Assembly (NCBI RefSeq): GCF_014306155.1
Contig: NZ_JACRWH010000005.1
Location: 13,175-77,174, forward strand
Direction of reading: 5' to 3'
DNA from: Holdemanella hominis
GTDB lineage: Bacteria > Bacillota_I > Bacilli_A > Erysipelotrichales > Erysipelotrichaceae
Length of the DNA: 64,000 bases
Part shown: piece after piece, positions 9,163-18,540 of the stretch
How positions within the stretch are numbered: position 1 is the stretch's first letter
How the letters are laid out: the number at the start of each line of letters is the position of its first letter
Program-made: the position numbers and the translations under genes
The notes under the pieces: generated by a model
Seen by the model: only the letters and a program-made list of their open reading frames with translations
Databases searched by the model: none
What the model was told of the DNA's origin: nothing

Positions 9163-11079
9163 CTATTGTTGATTACGAATGTAGTTTAATGCGCCACCCG
9201 CCATAAGAATATCAATATCTTCTTGACTAATTGGTGCATGTACTTTGTATGTTTCATTCTTTGTCACGTTTTCAACGATCAAATCTAATGAATCATATAA
9301 TGAGTTTACAATTTCTATCTTTAATTCATCCATTTCATCGATTTTATCGTAATCTGATTTATCTGTAAATATCAGTGGCAACAAGCCAAAGTTGACTAAA
9401 TTAGCCAAGTGAATACGGGCAAATGATTTTGTCAAAACAGCTTTAATGCCTAAATACATAGGTGCAAGTGCTGCATGTTCTCTACTTGATCCTTGTCCAT
9501 AGTTTTCTCCAGCTACAATGATTCCACCATTATTTTCTTTACATACTTCATCGAAATGAGGTTTATTATTTTCAAATACAAATGTGGATAATTTTTCGAT
9601 ATTTGAACGATACGGTAAAACCTTAGCTCCTGCTGGAGCAATGTGATCGGTTGTGATATTGTCTGGTAATTTTATTACAACTTTTTTATCAATTGTTGAA
9701 TCCATTGGCGTATTTACTGGTAGTGGTTTAATATTGGGGCCACGAACAATTTCTACATTTTCTGAATCCTTACTTGGAGCATAGATCAATGAATCATCGA
9801 TATAGCTTTGTTCTTTTTCAAATTCATCCACATATTCCAAAGTGGTTGGATCCGTGATGACTCCTGTAATTGCGCTGGCTGCAGCTACTTCTGGTGATAC
9901 TAAATAAATGCCTGCACTTAATGTGCCGCTTCGACCATAAAAGTTACGGTTAAATGTACGTAAACTTACTGCATCACTCTTTGGACTTTGTCCCATACCA
10001 ATACATGGTCCACATGTACATTCTAGAATTCTTGCTCCACAAGATACAAATGTCGCAAGTGTTCCGTTTTCAATTAATTTCATTAAAACTTGTCTAGATC
10101 CTGGTGAAACCACAAGACTTACATTGTGAGCAATCTTTTTCCCTTTTAAAATGGATGCAGCTTTCATTAAATCTTCATAACCTGAGTTAGTGCATGATCC
10201 AATCGCAACTTGGTCCACTTTCATTCCGGCTAGTTCAGAAACATTTTTTATAGCATCTGGTGAATTTGGACATGCCGCTAATGGAGTAAGTTCATCCAGA
10301 TTGATTTCAACTGTTTCGTCATAATGACAACCTTCGTCTGCACTTAAAGCAATGTAGTCTGATTCTCTTTGTTGGCGCTTCAAAAATTCACGAGTTACTT
10401 CATCACTTGGAAAAATAGATGTAGTTGCACCAAGTTCTGCCCCCATATTTGTGATGGTAGATCTTTGGTAGACACTTAAATTTTTAACGCCTTCTCCGGT
10501 ATACTCAAATACTTTTCCAACTCCGCCTTTTACACTTAGTAATTCTAACAATTTTAAAATAATATCTTTACTTGAAACACCATGTGCTAAAGTACCCGTT
10601 AATTTTACTTCGACTACTTTAGGGCATGTTAAGCGGTAACCAATTCCTGCCATAGCTTTGGCAACGTCTAATCCTCCAGCACCAATGGCGATACATCCCA
10701 TAGCGGAAGATGTTGGTGTGTGTGAATCGGAACCAATCAATGTCTTTCCTGGTTTGGCAAAACGTTCTAGATGAACTTGGTGACAAATTCCATTTCCGGG
10801 TTTTGAAAAATAAATCCCATATTTACTAGCTACACTTTGAAGGTAAGCATGGTCATCTGCATTCATAAATCCATTCTGTAATGTATTGTGATCCACATAG
10901 CTGACAGATAATTCTGTTTTTACTTTTTTTACGCCCATAGCTTCAAACTGCATATAAGCCATAGTTCCTGTGGCATCTTGTGTTAGAGTCTGATCCATTT
11001 TGATTTCAATAGGTTGCCCCGCTTCTAATTTTCCTTTTAATAAATGTTTTTCTAGAATCTTATACGTTAAATTTTGCAT
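9163..11079 (-). CDS. Aconitate hydratase (short, about 638 residues)
   Basis: 4Fe-4S enzyme interconverting citrate and isocitrate. Its length matches the shorter aconitase/isopropylmalate-isomerase-like form rather than the 850-900-residue AcnA/AcnB. Fe-S cysteines lie in AIGSCTNSG and ECTCGPCIGMG. LIGSDSHTPTSSAMG and the swivel-domain motif ENYGQGSSREHAAL are also present. I use the ATG at 11079 (GGAGG 9 bases upstream); a TTG two codons earlier is too close to that site. Divergent from citrate synthase and isocitrate dehydrogenase, with which it forms the oxidative 2-oxoglutarate branch. Confidence 0.94.
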   Translation of the reverse strand: MQNLTYKILEKHLLKGKLEAGQPIEIKMDQTLTQDATGTMAYMQFEAMGVKKVKTELSVSYVDHNTLQNGFMNADDHAYLQSVASKYGIYFSKPGNGICHQVHLERFAKPGKTLIGSDSHTPTSSAMGCIAIGAGGLDVAKAMAGIGYRLTCPKVVEVKLTGTLAHGVSSKDIILKLLELLSVKGGVGKVFEYTGEGVKNLSVYQRSTITNMGAELGATTSIFPSDEVTREFLKRQQRESDYIALSADEGCHYDETVEINLDELTPLAACPNSPDAIKNVSELAGMKVDQVAIGSCTNSGYEDLMKAASILKGKKIAHNVSLVVSPGSRQVLMKLIENGTLATFVSCGARILECTCGPCIGMGQSPKSDAVSLRTFNRNFYGRSGTLSAGIYLVSPEVAAASAITGVITDPTTLEYVDEFEKEQSYIDDSLIYAPSKDSENVEIVRGPNIKPLPVNTPMDSTIDKKVVIKLPDNITTDHIAPAGAKVLPYRSNIEKLSTFVFENNKPHFDEVCKENNGGIIVAGENYGQGSSREHAALAPMYLGIKAVLTKSFARIHLANLVNFGLLPLIFTDKSDYDKIDEMDELKIEIVNSLYDSLDLIVENVTKNETYKVHAPISQEDIDILMAGGALNYIRNQQ

Positions 11080-11100
11080 AGACAATATCCTCCGTTTGGA

Positions 11101-11143
11101 ATTATAACAAAAAATGTAACAAAATGAAAGTTTATGTTATAAT
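11101..11143. promoter_or_regulatory. Divergent promoters acn / citrate synthase
   Basis: A TATAAT at 11138-11143 on the plus strand (citrate synthase) and a TATAAT at 11101-11106 on the minus strand (aconitase) sit 31 bases apart. Both -35 positions are poor (TGTAAC, TTTCAT), so the two promoters overlap and may share an activator or compete. Confidence 0.6.
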
Positions 11144-11172
11144 ATGAAACACATGAAAGGAGGTTTCAGAAA

Positions 11173-12447
11173 ATGAAGACACTTAAAGAAATCTATCAAG
11201 CTAATGAAGAACTCAATTATATCGATTCTTCCTTATACTCTAGATATCGTGTAAAAGCTGGTCTTAGAAATGATAATGGCACGGGAGTTAAGGTGGGTCT
11301 GACTAAGATTTGTGATGTTATTGGATATAAATTTGTTCATGAAAAGAAATACAACATTGATGGACAACTAATTTACAGGGGATATCCCATCAATTATTTA
11401 GTTGATAAACAACCTAAAGATCGTATTTTTGGATTTGAAGAAGTCGCATTCCTTTTGATTTTTGGCACATTACCAACAGAAGAACAGTTACAAGAATTTA
11501 AAGATTATTTATTGAACTTTAAAATGGGGCCTGTAGACTTACAGTATGAAACACCAAACATACTAAATGCACTTCAAATTGAAGTGTTGAAGTTATATGC
11601 AAAAGATCCAAGCGCTGATACAGATGACTTAGAAGAACGAATGATAAAAGGATTAAACATTCTAGCGAGTATTCCACTTTTCACATTTTCATATGCCCGC
11701 AACAAAGTCTTTAAATCCTATCCTTATCCCGACAAAAGCCTAGCTGAAAATATCTTATGTATGGCTAGAGGGAATGATCAATATACTTTAGAAGAGGCAA
11801 GGATCTTGGATACTTTATTAATGATTCATGCCGATCATGGTGGAGGAAACAACTCAACTTTTGCCAATGTCGTAATATCGAGTACAGGAACAGATATCTA
11901 TTCTTGTATTTCGGCTGCCATTGGTTCTTTAAAAGGACCTAAGCATGGGGGTGCCAACTGTAAAGTTACCAATATGTTTAAAGCTATCTTCCATGAGGTT
12001 GGATTTACAACAGATAAATTAACACTAAAAAAGATTGCGAATCGTTTGTTAGATAAAGACTTCTTTGATCATAGTGGATTAATTTATGGAATTGGACATG
12101 CGATTTATACGAAGAGTGATCCTCGTGCATTATTGATTCAGCAACAATGTGAAATGCTCGCAAAATCAAAAGGACAAGAAGATATCTACAATTGTATCCA
12201 TGCATTTGAAAAAGTTGCCGTTGAAGTCATGAAAGAAAGAAAAGGCATCGATGTATGTGCCAATGTTGATTATTATTCCGGCTATGTTTATTCATTGCTG
12301 GGGATTGAAAACGACTTATTTACACCACTATTCGCGATCAGTCGTACAGCCGGATGGGTTAGCCATCATTTAGAGAATCGTCAATCAAACCGAAAATTAA
12401 TACGACCTGCCAATGTATATGTAGGAGGAATGGAGGAAAACGAATGA
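11173..12447 (+). CDS. gltA: Citrate synthase
   Basis: Condenses oxaloacetate and acetyl-CoA. 424 residues. Catalytic residues are visible: His in LMIHADHGGGNNSTFA, His in GPKHGGANCK, and YGIGHAIYTKSDPRA; the C-terminal RQSNRKLIRPANVYVG is also typical. AAAGGAGG lies 9 bases before the ATG. The stop overlaps the isocitrate dehydrogenase start by 4 bases. With the divergent aconitase and the NAD-type IDH, this gives 2-oxoglutarate for glutamate synthesis; no further TCA genes are in the window, in line with an incomplete cycle. Confidence 0.95.
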   Translation: MKTLKEIYQANEELNYIDSSLYSRYRVKAGLRNDNGTGVKVGLTKICDVIGYKFVHEKKYNIDGQLIYRGYPINYLVDKQPKDRIFGFEEVAFLLIFGTLPTEEQLQEFKDYLLNFKMGPVDLQYETPNILNALQIEVLKLYAKDPSADTDDLEERMIKGLNILASIPLFTFSYARNKVFKSYPYPDKSLAENILCMARGNDQYTLEEARILDTLLMIHADHGGGNNSTFANVVISSTGTDIYSCISAAIGSLKGPKHGGANCKVTNMFKAIFHEVGFTTDKLTLKKIANRLLDKDFFDHSGLIYGIGHAIYTKSDPRALLIQQQCEMLAKSKGQEDIYNCIHAFEKVAVEVMKERKGIDVCANVDYYSGYVYSLLGIENDLFTPLFAISRTAGWVSHHLENRQSNRKLIRPANVYVGGMEENE

Positions 12448-13439
12448 CTACAATAACAGTTTTTAAAGGGGACGGGATTGGTCCTGAAATTACGGATGCT
12501 GTAATCAAAGTATTGAATGCTGCAGGAGCAGATTTAGAATATGAATTCTTTAACGTAGGTGCAAAGGTATATGAAGAAACGAAAGAATATATACCAGAAA
12601 AAGCGTTTGAATCTTACGAAAAGAATAAAATTCTATTGAAGTCTCCTATCACAACGCCAGTTGGTAAAGGTTTTCGTTCATTGAATGTCACTTTGAGAAA
12701 CAAATATGACTTGTGGGCAAATATTCGTCCAGCTAAATCGAATCCTTGTATTCCTACTCGTTTTGAAAATGTAGATATCGTAACTTTTAGAGAAAACACT
12801 GAAGATCTATATGTAGGAAAAGAAGAACAGATTGATGAGAATACAGTATATGCATATAAAATCATCACAAAAAAAGCGAGCACAAGAATTATCAAGGCTG
12901 CTTTTGAATATTGTGTAAAACATAATCGCAAAAAATTAACTTGTGTACATAAAGCTAACATCTTAAAAATGAGTGATGGTTTATTCCTTCATATTTTTGA
13001 AGATATTGCCAAGGATTATCCTCAAATTGAAGCCAATTCTTTAATTGTAGATAACACTTGTATGCAGTTGGTTATTCATCCCGAACAATTTGATGTGATG
13101 GTCATGCCAAATCTTTATGGAGATATCGTTTCCGATTTAACGAGTGGATTAATTGGCGGTTTAGGATTACTTCCTAGCTGCAATAAAGGTGATGAATATG
13201 CGATGTATGAAGCTGTACATGGCAGTGCTCCTGATATTGCTGGCAAACACATTGCCAATCCAAGCGCTTTATTATTGTCAGCTTGTATGATGTTAGATGA
13301 TTTACATCAAGATGTGGTTTCTAATAAAATCCGTAAAGCTTTAAATAAAGTGTTCGAAGAACATAGTGTATTAACGTCAGATCTTGGTGGCAGCGCAACA
13401 ACTGAACAGTTCACAGAGGAAATCATTAAAAATTTATAA
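12444..13439 (+). CDS. icd: Isocitrate dehydrogenase (NAD-type)
   Basis: 331-residue beta-decarboxylating dehydrogenase that converts isocitrate to 2-oxoglutarate. FKGDGIGPEITDA starts the fold; TFRENTEDLYVG marks an isocitrate rather than isopropylmalate enzyme (Glu-Asn-Thr-Glu). Metal Asp residues are in MPNLYGDIVSDL. In the cofactor loop HGSAPDIAGK, Asp-Ile replaces the Lys-Tyr of NADP enzymes, so NAD use is expected from family knowledge. Coupled to the citrate synthase gene by a 4-base overlap. Confidence 0.93.
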   Translation: MTTITVFKGDGIGPEITDAVIKVLNAAGADLEYEFFNVGAKVYEETKEYIPEKAFESYEKNKILLKSPITTPVGKGFRSLNVTLRNKYDLWANIRPAKSNPCIPTRFENVDIVTFRENTEDLYVGKEEQIDENTVYAYKIITKKASTRIIKAAFEYCVKHNRKKLTCVHKANILKMSDGLFLHIFEDIAKDYPQIEANSLIVDNTCMQLVIHPEQFDVMVMPNLYGDIVSDLTSGLIGGLGLLPSCNKGDEYAMYEAVHGSAPDIAGKHIANPSALLLSACMMLDDLHQDVVSNKIRKALNKVFEEHSVLTSDLGGSATTEQFTEEIIKNL

Positions 13440-13471
13440 AAAAAGGAAGACGATGTTTATTCATCGTCTTC
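13434..13471 (-). terminator. Terminator built into the 3' end of the 85-aa gene
   Basis: A 10-base perfect stem, GAAGACGATG/CATCGTCTTC (13446-13455 and 13462-13471), followed on the minus strand by seven T. The 5' arm codes the last acidic residues of the gene and the stop codon lies in the loop. Confidence 0.85.
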
Positions 13472-13714
13472 ATCTTCGTCAGCCAATAATGGTTGGCGAT
13501 TTTTTAATGTCAAAATATATGTTCCATCTTTGGGATATGCACTTTTGTCTTTTTGATCACTCAAGATTTCCAATTCACATGGATATCCTTCGTTTTCAAG
13601 AATCTGTAAAAGATTATCCTTACCAATTTTTTTAGTAATTGCACGTCCACATGCACAGTTACCATATTGATCAAGGCATTGTTTAATCCACACAGGAATT
13701 TTTGAAGCTGCCAT
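13457..13714 (-). CDS. Small uncharacterised protein with acidic tail
   Basis: 85 residues, unrecognised. A CACG pair (NCACGRAITKK) sits near the N-terminus and the protein ends in an acidic run, ADEDEDDE. The start at 13714 has GGAGG 5 bases upstream; a longer in-frame reading lacks a ribosome site. Convergent with isocitrate dehydrogenase (gap 17 bases). Single-gene transcript ending in the embedded hairpin. Confidence 0.7.
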   Translation of the reverse strand: MAASKIPVWIKQCLDQYGNCACGRAITKKIGKDNLLQILENEGYPCELEILSDQKDKSAYPKDGTYILTLKNRQPLLADEDEDDE

Positions 13715-13790
13715 TGTATCCTCCTTGATTAAAAGTATTCGCAAGCTATATCATATGCAAAACACCTTTAAAAATCAAGTAGAATCCAAT

Positions 13791-15014
13791 TTAACCTTCT
13801 AAAACTGCAATAATATTTGGATAATATGTAAAACGATCATCTACAAACTGCAAAGCTTGGTTTGCGATTTGTTTTGCCTTATCTTTATCAACACCTTCAT
13901 AAATTGAAGCATAACGATAATAGATATAATCTTTGATTTGATTTTCTCTTAAGATATAAGCATAATCTGCATCACCTAATCCATAATCACCATGCAAGAT
14001 ATATAGATCAGCTACATCCATCATAATACGATTACTGTACTTGTTATGTAAGTCTTCTAATTGTGATAATACCGCGAAAATAAAGTGTTCATAGTAATCT
14101 ACATCTTCATATTTCCATGTTTTTAAAACACTGTAAGCTAAATCCATGAATTCTTCGACAAACTTTTCTACATCAACGCCAACTTCTTCTTCTAATTTCT
14201 TTGAATCATGAATATCTTTGTGTTGTGCAATCATCAATACTTTACGCATTGTATCAAATTGATCTTTATATTCTTCTCCATCCGCAACAACATCTGTAAA
14301 TTTATAATTCAATGCATGTGCAACATCTGCTTGTAAATCTTCTGGTTTTTGAGGTTTGATATCAGCTGTCTCAAATACTTTTGATACAAGTACTTCTACT
14401 AATCCTTCATCATAACCATCTTCTTCAAAGTTAAACTTACCAGTCAATTGATATTTGTTTACTAGATTTTCTGAAACAGATTTTACATCCGGATTTAAGA
14501 TTAATTGTTGAATAATTGACTCACGAGTTACATCCATTGACATAGCTTTTGCTAAATCTAGGCATGTATCCAATGATAACTTAGCATATTGTTCTTCTTT
14601 AGTCATTTTCTTAGTTGTAGCCTTTTTAGTTGTAGTTTTCTTAGTAGTTGTCTTTTTAGTAGAAGCTTTCTTTGTTGTAGCTGGTTTAGCAGCTGCTTTT
14701 TTAGCTGGAGCCTTCTTTTCTGCAGCTACTTTTTTAGCAGGTGCTTTCTTTTCCTCTGCAGGTTTAACTTTTTCTTTTTTAGCTGAAGCCTTTTTTTCTG
14801 CAGCTACTTTTTTAACAGCTACTTTCTTTTTCTCTGCAGGTTTAGCTTCTTCTTTTTTAGCTGGAGCCTTTTTTTCTGCAGTTGCTTTTTCAGCAGGTGC
14901 TTTCTTTTCTTCTGCAGGTTTAGTTTCCACTTTTTTTTCTTCAACAGGATTTACTGCTTTAACTTCTTCTTTTTTATCAACTACTTTTTTATTTGTAACT
15001 TTTTTTGTTGGCAT
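13791..15014 (-). CDS. Histone H1-like Lys/Ala-rich protein with C-terminal helical domain
   Basis: 407 residues. Residues 1 to about 137 are a low-complexity Lys/Ala/Glu/Pro tract with repeats of the type KKAPAKK, resembling the basic tails of bacterial histone H1-like (HCT/AlgP-type) proteins. Residues 138-407 form an acidic, helical domain that I do not recognise. The basic part could bind DNA or RNA (inference). A good GGGAGG lies before the ATG. Single gene, divergent from htrA. Confidence 0.7.
   Translation of the reverse strand: MPTKKVTNKKVVDKKEEVKAVNPVEEKKVETKPAEEKKAPAEKATAEKKAPAKKEEAKPAEKKKVAVKKVAAEKKASAKKEKVKPAEEKKAPAKKVAAEKKAPAKKAAAKPATTKKASTKKTTTKKTTTKKATTKKMTKEEQYAKLSLDTCLDLAKAMSMDVTRESIIQQLILNPDVKSVSENLVNKYQLTGKFNFEEDGYDEGLVEVLVSKVFETADIKPQKPEDLQADVAHALNYKFTDVVADGEEYKDQFDTMRKVLMIAQHKDIHDSKKLEEEVGVDVEKFVEEFMDLAYSVLKTWKYEDVDYYEHFIFAVLSQLEDLHNKYSNRIMMDVADLYILHGDYGLGDADYAYILRENQIKDYIYYRYASIYEGVDKDKAKQIANQALQFVDDRFTYYPNIIAVLEG
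14600..14990 (-). repeat. Degenerate repeats coding the Lys/Ala-rich tract
   Basis: Imperfect 30-50-base units, with recurring gctactttttta and ggtgctttctttt blocks on the plus strand, code the KKAPAKK-type repeats. A tract like this can expand or contract by slippage. Confidence 0.7.
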
Positions 15015-15172
15015 ACGGAACCTCCCTTAAACATGCTTTCTATAACGCTATTATATCACTGAATAGAAATAATCCAAAATTTGTATAGACAAAATAGCGT
15101 ATTTGATGCATGTATTTTGTTTAATTTGGTGTATACTACAGAATGTAGCATATTATATGAGGAGGAATCAAC

Positions 15173-16297
15173 ATGCAAACACCACCTGAATTTAGGTCCA
15201 AAAAATATGTCCCTGTTCGAAATAAAATTATAACCACTGTAGGTATAATCCTATTATCGGGTGTCGTTGGATTTGGTGCTGGCTATGCCGGAAGCCATCT
15301 ATCTAATAATGCTAATGTCACTATTCAGCAACAAACTAATAAATCCAATTTTGGAACCGTTCAAGTATCGGATGTTTCTGACATCGTAGAAAAATGTAAA
15401 GATAGTGTTGTCGAAATCACAACTGAATCTGCTTCAAGTGGAAATTCCATTTTTGGACAATACGTTTCACAAGGTGCCGGCAGTGGAGTCATCATCAGTA
15501 AAGATGGATATATTGTTACGAATAACCATGTAGTAAGTGGAGCAACAAGTTTAAAAGTGACAACTACAGATGGCACAGAATATGACGCGAGTGTTGTTGG
15601 TAAAGATTCACAGACAGATTTAGCCGTTATTAAAGTGGATGCGAACAACTTGCAGGCTGCAACACTTGGTGATAGTGATATTTTACAAGTTGGAGATCCT
15701 GCCATTGCCATCGGAAATCCATTAGGAGAACTTGGTGGTACAGTTACAACGGGAATTATTTCTGCAACAGATAGACAAATCACAATTGACGATGAAACTA
15801 TGACACTTCTACAAACAGATGCTGCCATCAATCCAGGAAATTCTGGTGGAGGATTGTTCAATGCTGACGGTAATCTAATTGGAATTGTTAACGCAAAGGA
15901 AAGTTCAACTGGAATTGAAGGATTAGGCTTTGCGATTCCAATCACACCTGCTCAAGACATTATCACAGAGCTTATGCAAAATGGAAGTGTCACTTCAAGA
16001 CCTGCATTAAATGTTAGTTTATATGACTATACTTCAAACAATCAAGGTCAATATTCAAAATACGAAGATGGCTGCTACATCGTACAAATTGTTAAAAATG
16101 GAGCAGCTGATAAAGCAGGACTAAAACAAAATGATCGTATTCTTAGTTTTGATAGTGAACAAATCCAATCAACAAGTGATGTAAAAAATGTTCTAAAAAA
16201 GCATAAAATTGGAGATACCATTAAAATGGTCGTTGAAAGAGATTCTAAGAAGATTACAGTAGAAATTACTCTACAAGCCCAAACCCAAACTAATTAA
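15173..16297 (+). CDS. HtrA/DegP-like trypsin-type serine protease with PDZ domain
   Basis: Membrane-anchored S1C protease for envelope quality control. 374 residues: a single transmembrane anchor at about 21-42 (TTVGIILLSGVVGFGAGYAG), a protease domain with catalytic His in GYIVTNNHVVSG, Asp in DSQTDLAVIKV and Ser in NPGNSGGGLF, then one PDZ domain (AADKAGLKQNDRILSF). GAGGAGGAATCAAC precedes the ATG. A terminator hairpin follows at once. Confidence 0.94.
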   Translation: MQTPPEFRSKKYVPVRNKIITTVGIILLSGVVGFGAGYAGSHLSNNANVTIQQQTNKSNFGTVQVSDVSDIVEKCKDSVVEITTESASSGNSIFGQYVSQGAGSGVIISKDGYIVTNNHVVSGATSLKVTTTDGTEYDASVVGKDSQTDLAVIKVDANNLQAATLGDSDILQVGDPAIAIGNPLGELGGTVTTGIISATDRQITIDDETMTLLQTDAAINPGNSGGGLFNADGNLIGIVNAKESSTGIEGLGFAIPITPAQDIITELMQNGSVTSRPALNVSLYDYTSNNQGQYSKYEDGCYIVQIVKNGAADKAGLKQNDRILSFDSEQIQSTSDVKNVLKKHKIGDTIKMVVERDSKKITVEITLQAQTQTN

Positions 16298-16319
16298 GCC
16301 AGTTATACACTGGCTTTTT
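16298..16319 (+). terminator. Terminator of htrA-like gene
   Basis: GCCAGT/ACTGGC stem followed by TTTTT. Confidence 0.85.
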
Positions 16320-16372
16320 AGTTGAAACTAACCTATAATAGTTGTGTACATATAAGAAGGAGAATGAAGTTT

Positions 16373-17332
16373 ATGTCTGAAAAAATCAAAAAAAGAAAAA
16401 TCATGCTTGTTGGTACAGGGTTTGTCGGCATGAGTTTTGCCTATTCAATGCTTTCAGAAAAAGGAATCGATGAACTTGTTTTAGTCGATGTCAATGAAGA
16501 CAAGGCAAAAGGTGAACAAATGGACCTTAATGATGGGCTAGTATATGCAGATACGAAAATGAAAATCTCTGCTGGAACATATGCAGATGCAGCTGATACT
16601 AACATTGTTGTCTTAACAGCTGGTGCTGCTCAAAAGCCAGGTCAAACTCGTTTGGATTTAGTTAAAATCAACGCAAACATCACAAAAGGTGTATGTAAAG
16701 CCTTAAAAGAAAATAATTTCAACGGTATCTTAGTTGTTGCCAACAACCCAGTAGACATCATGACATATGTTGCATGGAAAGAAAGTGGATTACCTAAAAA
16801 CCACGTTATTGGATCAGGTACTGTATTAGATACAGCTCGTCTACGTCACGCATTAAGCGAAAGATTAGGATTTGCAGACAGTAATATCCATGCATATATT
16901 ATGGGTGAACATGGAGATTCTAGTTTCGTTCCTTGGATCCATTCATATATTGGATGTAAAAACTTACTTGAATACTTAGATGAAAATAACATTTCTTTAA
17001 GTGAACTACAAGAAATCTATATTGACGTTCGTGATAAAGCTTATAAAATCATCGAATTAAAACGCGCCACTTACTATGGAATTGGTTTGGCATTAAAACG
17101 TATCGTATCTTGCATCTTAAATAATGAACGTGCTATCTTACCAGTTAGTGCATATCAAAATGGTGAATATGGTAAAGAAGGCTACTTTATTGGAACACCA
17201 AGCGTTGTTGGTTCAAATGGTGTAGAACAAGTGATTCGTTTACACTTAAATGAAAATGATCAACAAAGATTTGATCATTCATTCGATACATTAAAAAATA
17301 CAATTGAAGAAAATCTTCAAGACATTCTTTAA
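16373..17332 (+). CDS. ldh: L-lactate dehydrogenase
   Basis: NAD-dependent reduction of pyruvate to L-lactate, the main redox sink in a fermenter. About 319 residues. VGTGFVGMSFAYS is the NAD-binding loop; NNPVDIMTYVAW, GSGTVLDTARLRH and the catalytic His in IMGEHGDSSFVPW are all present. I set the start at the ATG at 16373 (AAGGAG about 10 bases upstream) rather than an in-frame codon 17 residues earlier, which would add an unusual basic leader. Confidence 0.95.
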   Translation: MSEKIKKRKIMLVGTGFVGMSFAYSMLSEKGIDELVLVDVNEDKAKGEQMDLNDGLVYADTKMKISAGTYADAADTNIVVLTAGAAQKPGQTRLDLVKINANITKGVCKALKENNFNGILVVANNPVDIMTYVAWKESGLPKNHVIGSGTVLDTARLRHALSERLGFADSNIHAYIMGEHGDSSFVPWIHSYIGCKNLLEYLDENNISLSELQEIYIDVRDKAYKIIELKRATYYGIGLALKRIVSCILNNERAILPVSAYQNGEYGKEGYFIGTPSVVGSNGVEQVIRLHLNENDQQRFDHSFDTLKNTIEENLQDIL

Positions 17333-17336
17333 ATAA

Positions 17337-17368
17337 ATTGCCTGACTAAATTTTAGCCAGGCTTTTAA
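17337..17368. terminator. Bidirectional terminator ldh / phosphoesterase
   Basis: Imperfect stem GCCTG-A-CTAAA / TTTAG-C-CAGGC with T-rich sequence on both sides, between convergent genes. Confidence 0.75.
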
Positions 17369-18092
17369 TTTCTTCATCTATATTATCTAGTAATAAAACT
17401 TTATCAAATAAAGTCAAACATGGCTTATCGGAATCCGAATAATGAATCATATCATCATGATAATGTCCACTAAACCACATTTTATAATCTGTTTTCTTCT
17501 CAACTGTTTCTAAACAATCGTGTAAATCATAATAATCATCTCCATATAAAGCCATATCCGTTTCATATTTATGAGTCAATGGATGCGATGAATATGTATC
17601 GTGCGATAAAATATAATCAACTTCCCAATTATTTTTTTCTAATGTTGCAAAAGCATGTTTCGCTTCTTCAATCGTACAAATTTCATCTTTCCACCAATTT
17701 TTATGTTCTGTACGATAATTAACATCGTGGGAAAATCCTCCACCCATAGTAAAGAATTTATAACCATCAATATTGAAAACCTCACCGCGCATTAAATGAA
17801 ATACTTTCGAGCGAATACGATGTACTTTACCACCTTTATACTCTTCTACAGGATACGTATTAAGAACATCAAAATTTTCATGATTCCCATCAATAAATAA
17901 AGTGTTCCAAGGAAGTGAATCTAACCATTTTAACCAGAAGTTATCCCCTGTACTTCCATCCCAAACGCAACCAAAATCTCCGCATATAATAACATAATCA
18001 TTTTCTGTTAAAGAATTGCCAACTGTAAATTCTCTAGGATTGATTTTATGAATATCTTGTTCTCTATGAATGTCTCCAGTTATATAAATCAT
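17346..18092 (-). CDS. Metallophosphoesterase
   Basis: Calcineurin-like phosphoesterase of 248 residues. Metal-binding motifs appear in order: GDIHRE near residue 6, ICGDFGCVWDG, FIDGNHENFD, LSHDTYSS and FSGHYHDD. The substrate is unknown. Single gene with GGAGGGGAATAG before the ATG, convergent with ldh. Confidence 0.88.
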   Translation of the reverse strand: MIYITGDIHREQDIHKINPREFTVGNSLTENDYVIICGDFGCVWDGSTGDNFWLKWLDSLPWNTLFIDGNHENFDVLNTYPVEEYKGGKVHRIRSKVFHLMRGEVFNIDGYKFFTMGGGFSHDVNYRTEHKNWWKDEICTIEEAKHAFATLEKNNWEVDYILSHDTYSSHPLTHKYETDMALYGDDYYDLHDCLETVEKKTDYKMWFSGHYHDDMIHYSDSDKPCLTLFDKVLLLDNIDEEIKSLAKI

Positions 18093-18213
18093 CTATTCCC
18101 CTCCAACAACATTTTTATATTATAGCACAAACGTTCACATGTTAACAAACAAATGGCAATTGTAATTAATGTAAATTGTGAAAATGTTAATTTTCATTTT
18201 GTTACATTTTTTA

Positions 18214-18242
18214 TTGACATACTTTTCAAGATGGTATATTAT
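18214..18242 (+). promoter_or_regulatory. Promoter of the cstA T-box leader
   Basis: TTGACA (18214-18219), 17-base spacer, TATTAT (18237-18242). Near consensus. Confidence 0.85.
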
Positions 18243-18500
18243 ACAAACACAAATATTCAAAGCAATGAGCAAGACACGACTTTAAGCAAGCCCGGTTTAA
18301 GAGAGTATCAAATTTGGTGAAATGATAACAACGGTCCTTAGAGCTATCACTTGTGAGCTAATCATTTGAAATTATAAGTAAGATGATTCGTCCTTCGCGT
18401 TAAGAAGTTCTAAGTGGCAATAATGTAGTTGCAAACTAAGTGGTACCGCGGAATAGTGTTAGATTTCGTCTTAGATAGACGAAGTCTTTTTTTATTATTT
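18243..18500 (+). ncRNA. T-box riboswitch upstream of CstA-family transporter
   Basis: The leader contains the exact T-box AAGTGGTACCGCG (18438-18450), followed by a terminator TTTCGTC/GACGAA with a T-run (18461-18495). Stem I features are visible: AGAGAG, a TATCA/TGATA helix around GGTG, and a CTTTAAG/CTTAGAG helix. Aligned with the his T-box in this window through the common GAGCT below the specifier loop, the specifier falls on ATC (18346-18348, Ile), followed by A. The T-box call is firm; the specifier is tentative because the preceding GCT is not the usual GAA. Confidence 0.92.
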
Positions 18501-18540
18501 GAATATTTGAATAGAAAGTTTTAAGGGAGGAAAATTATTT

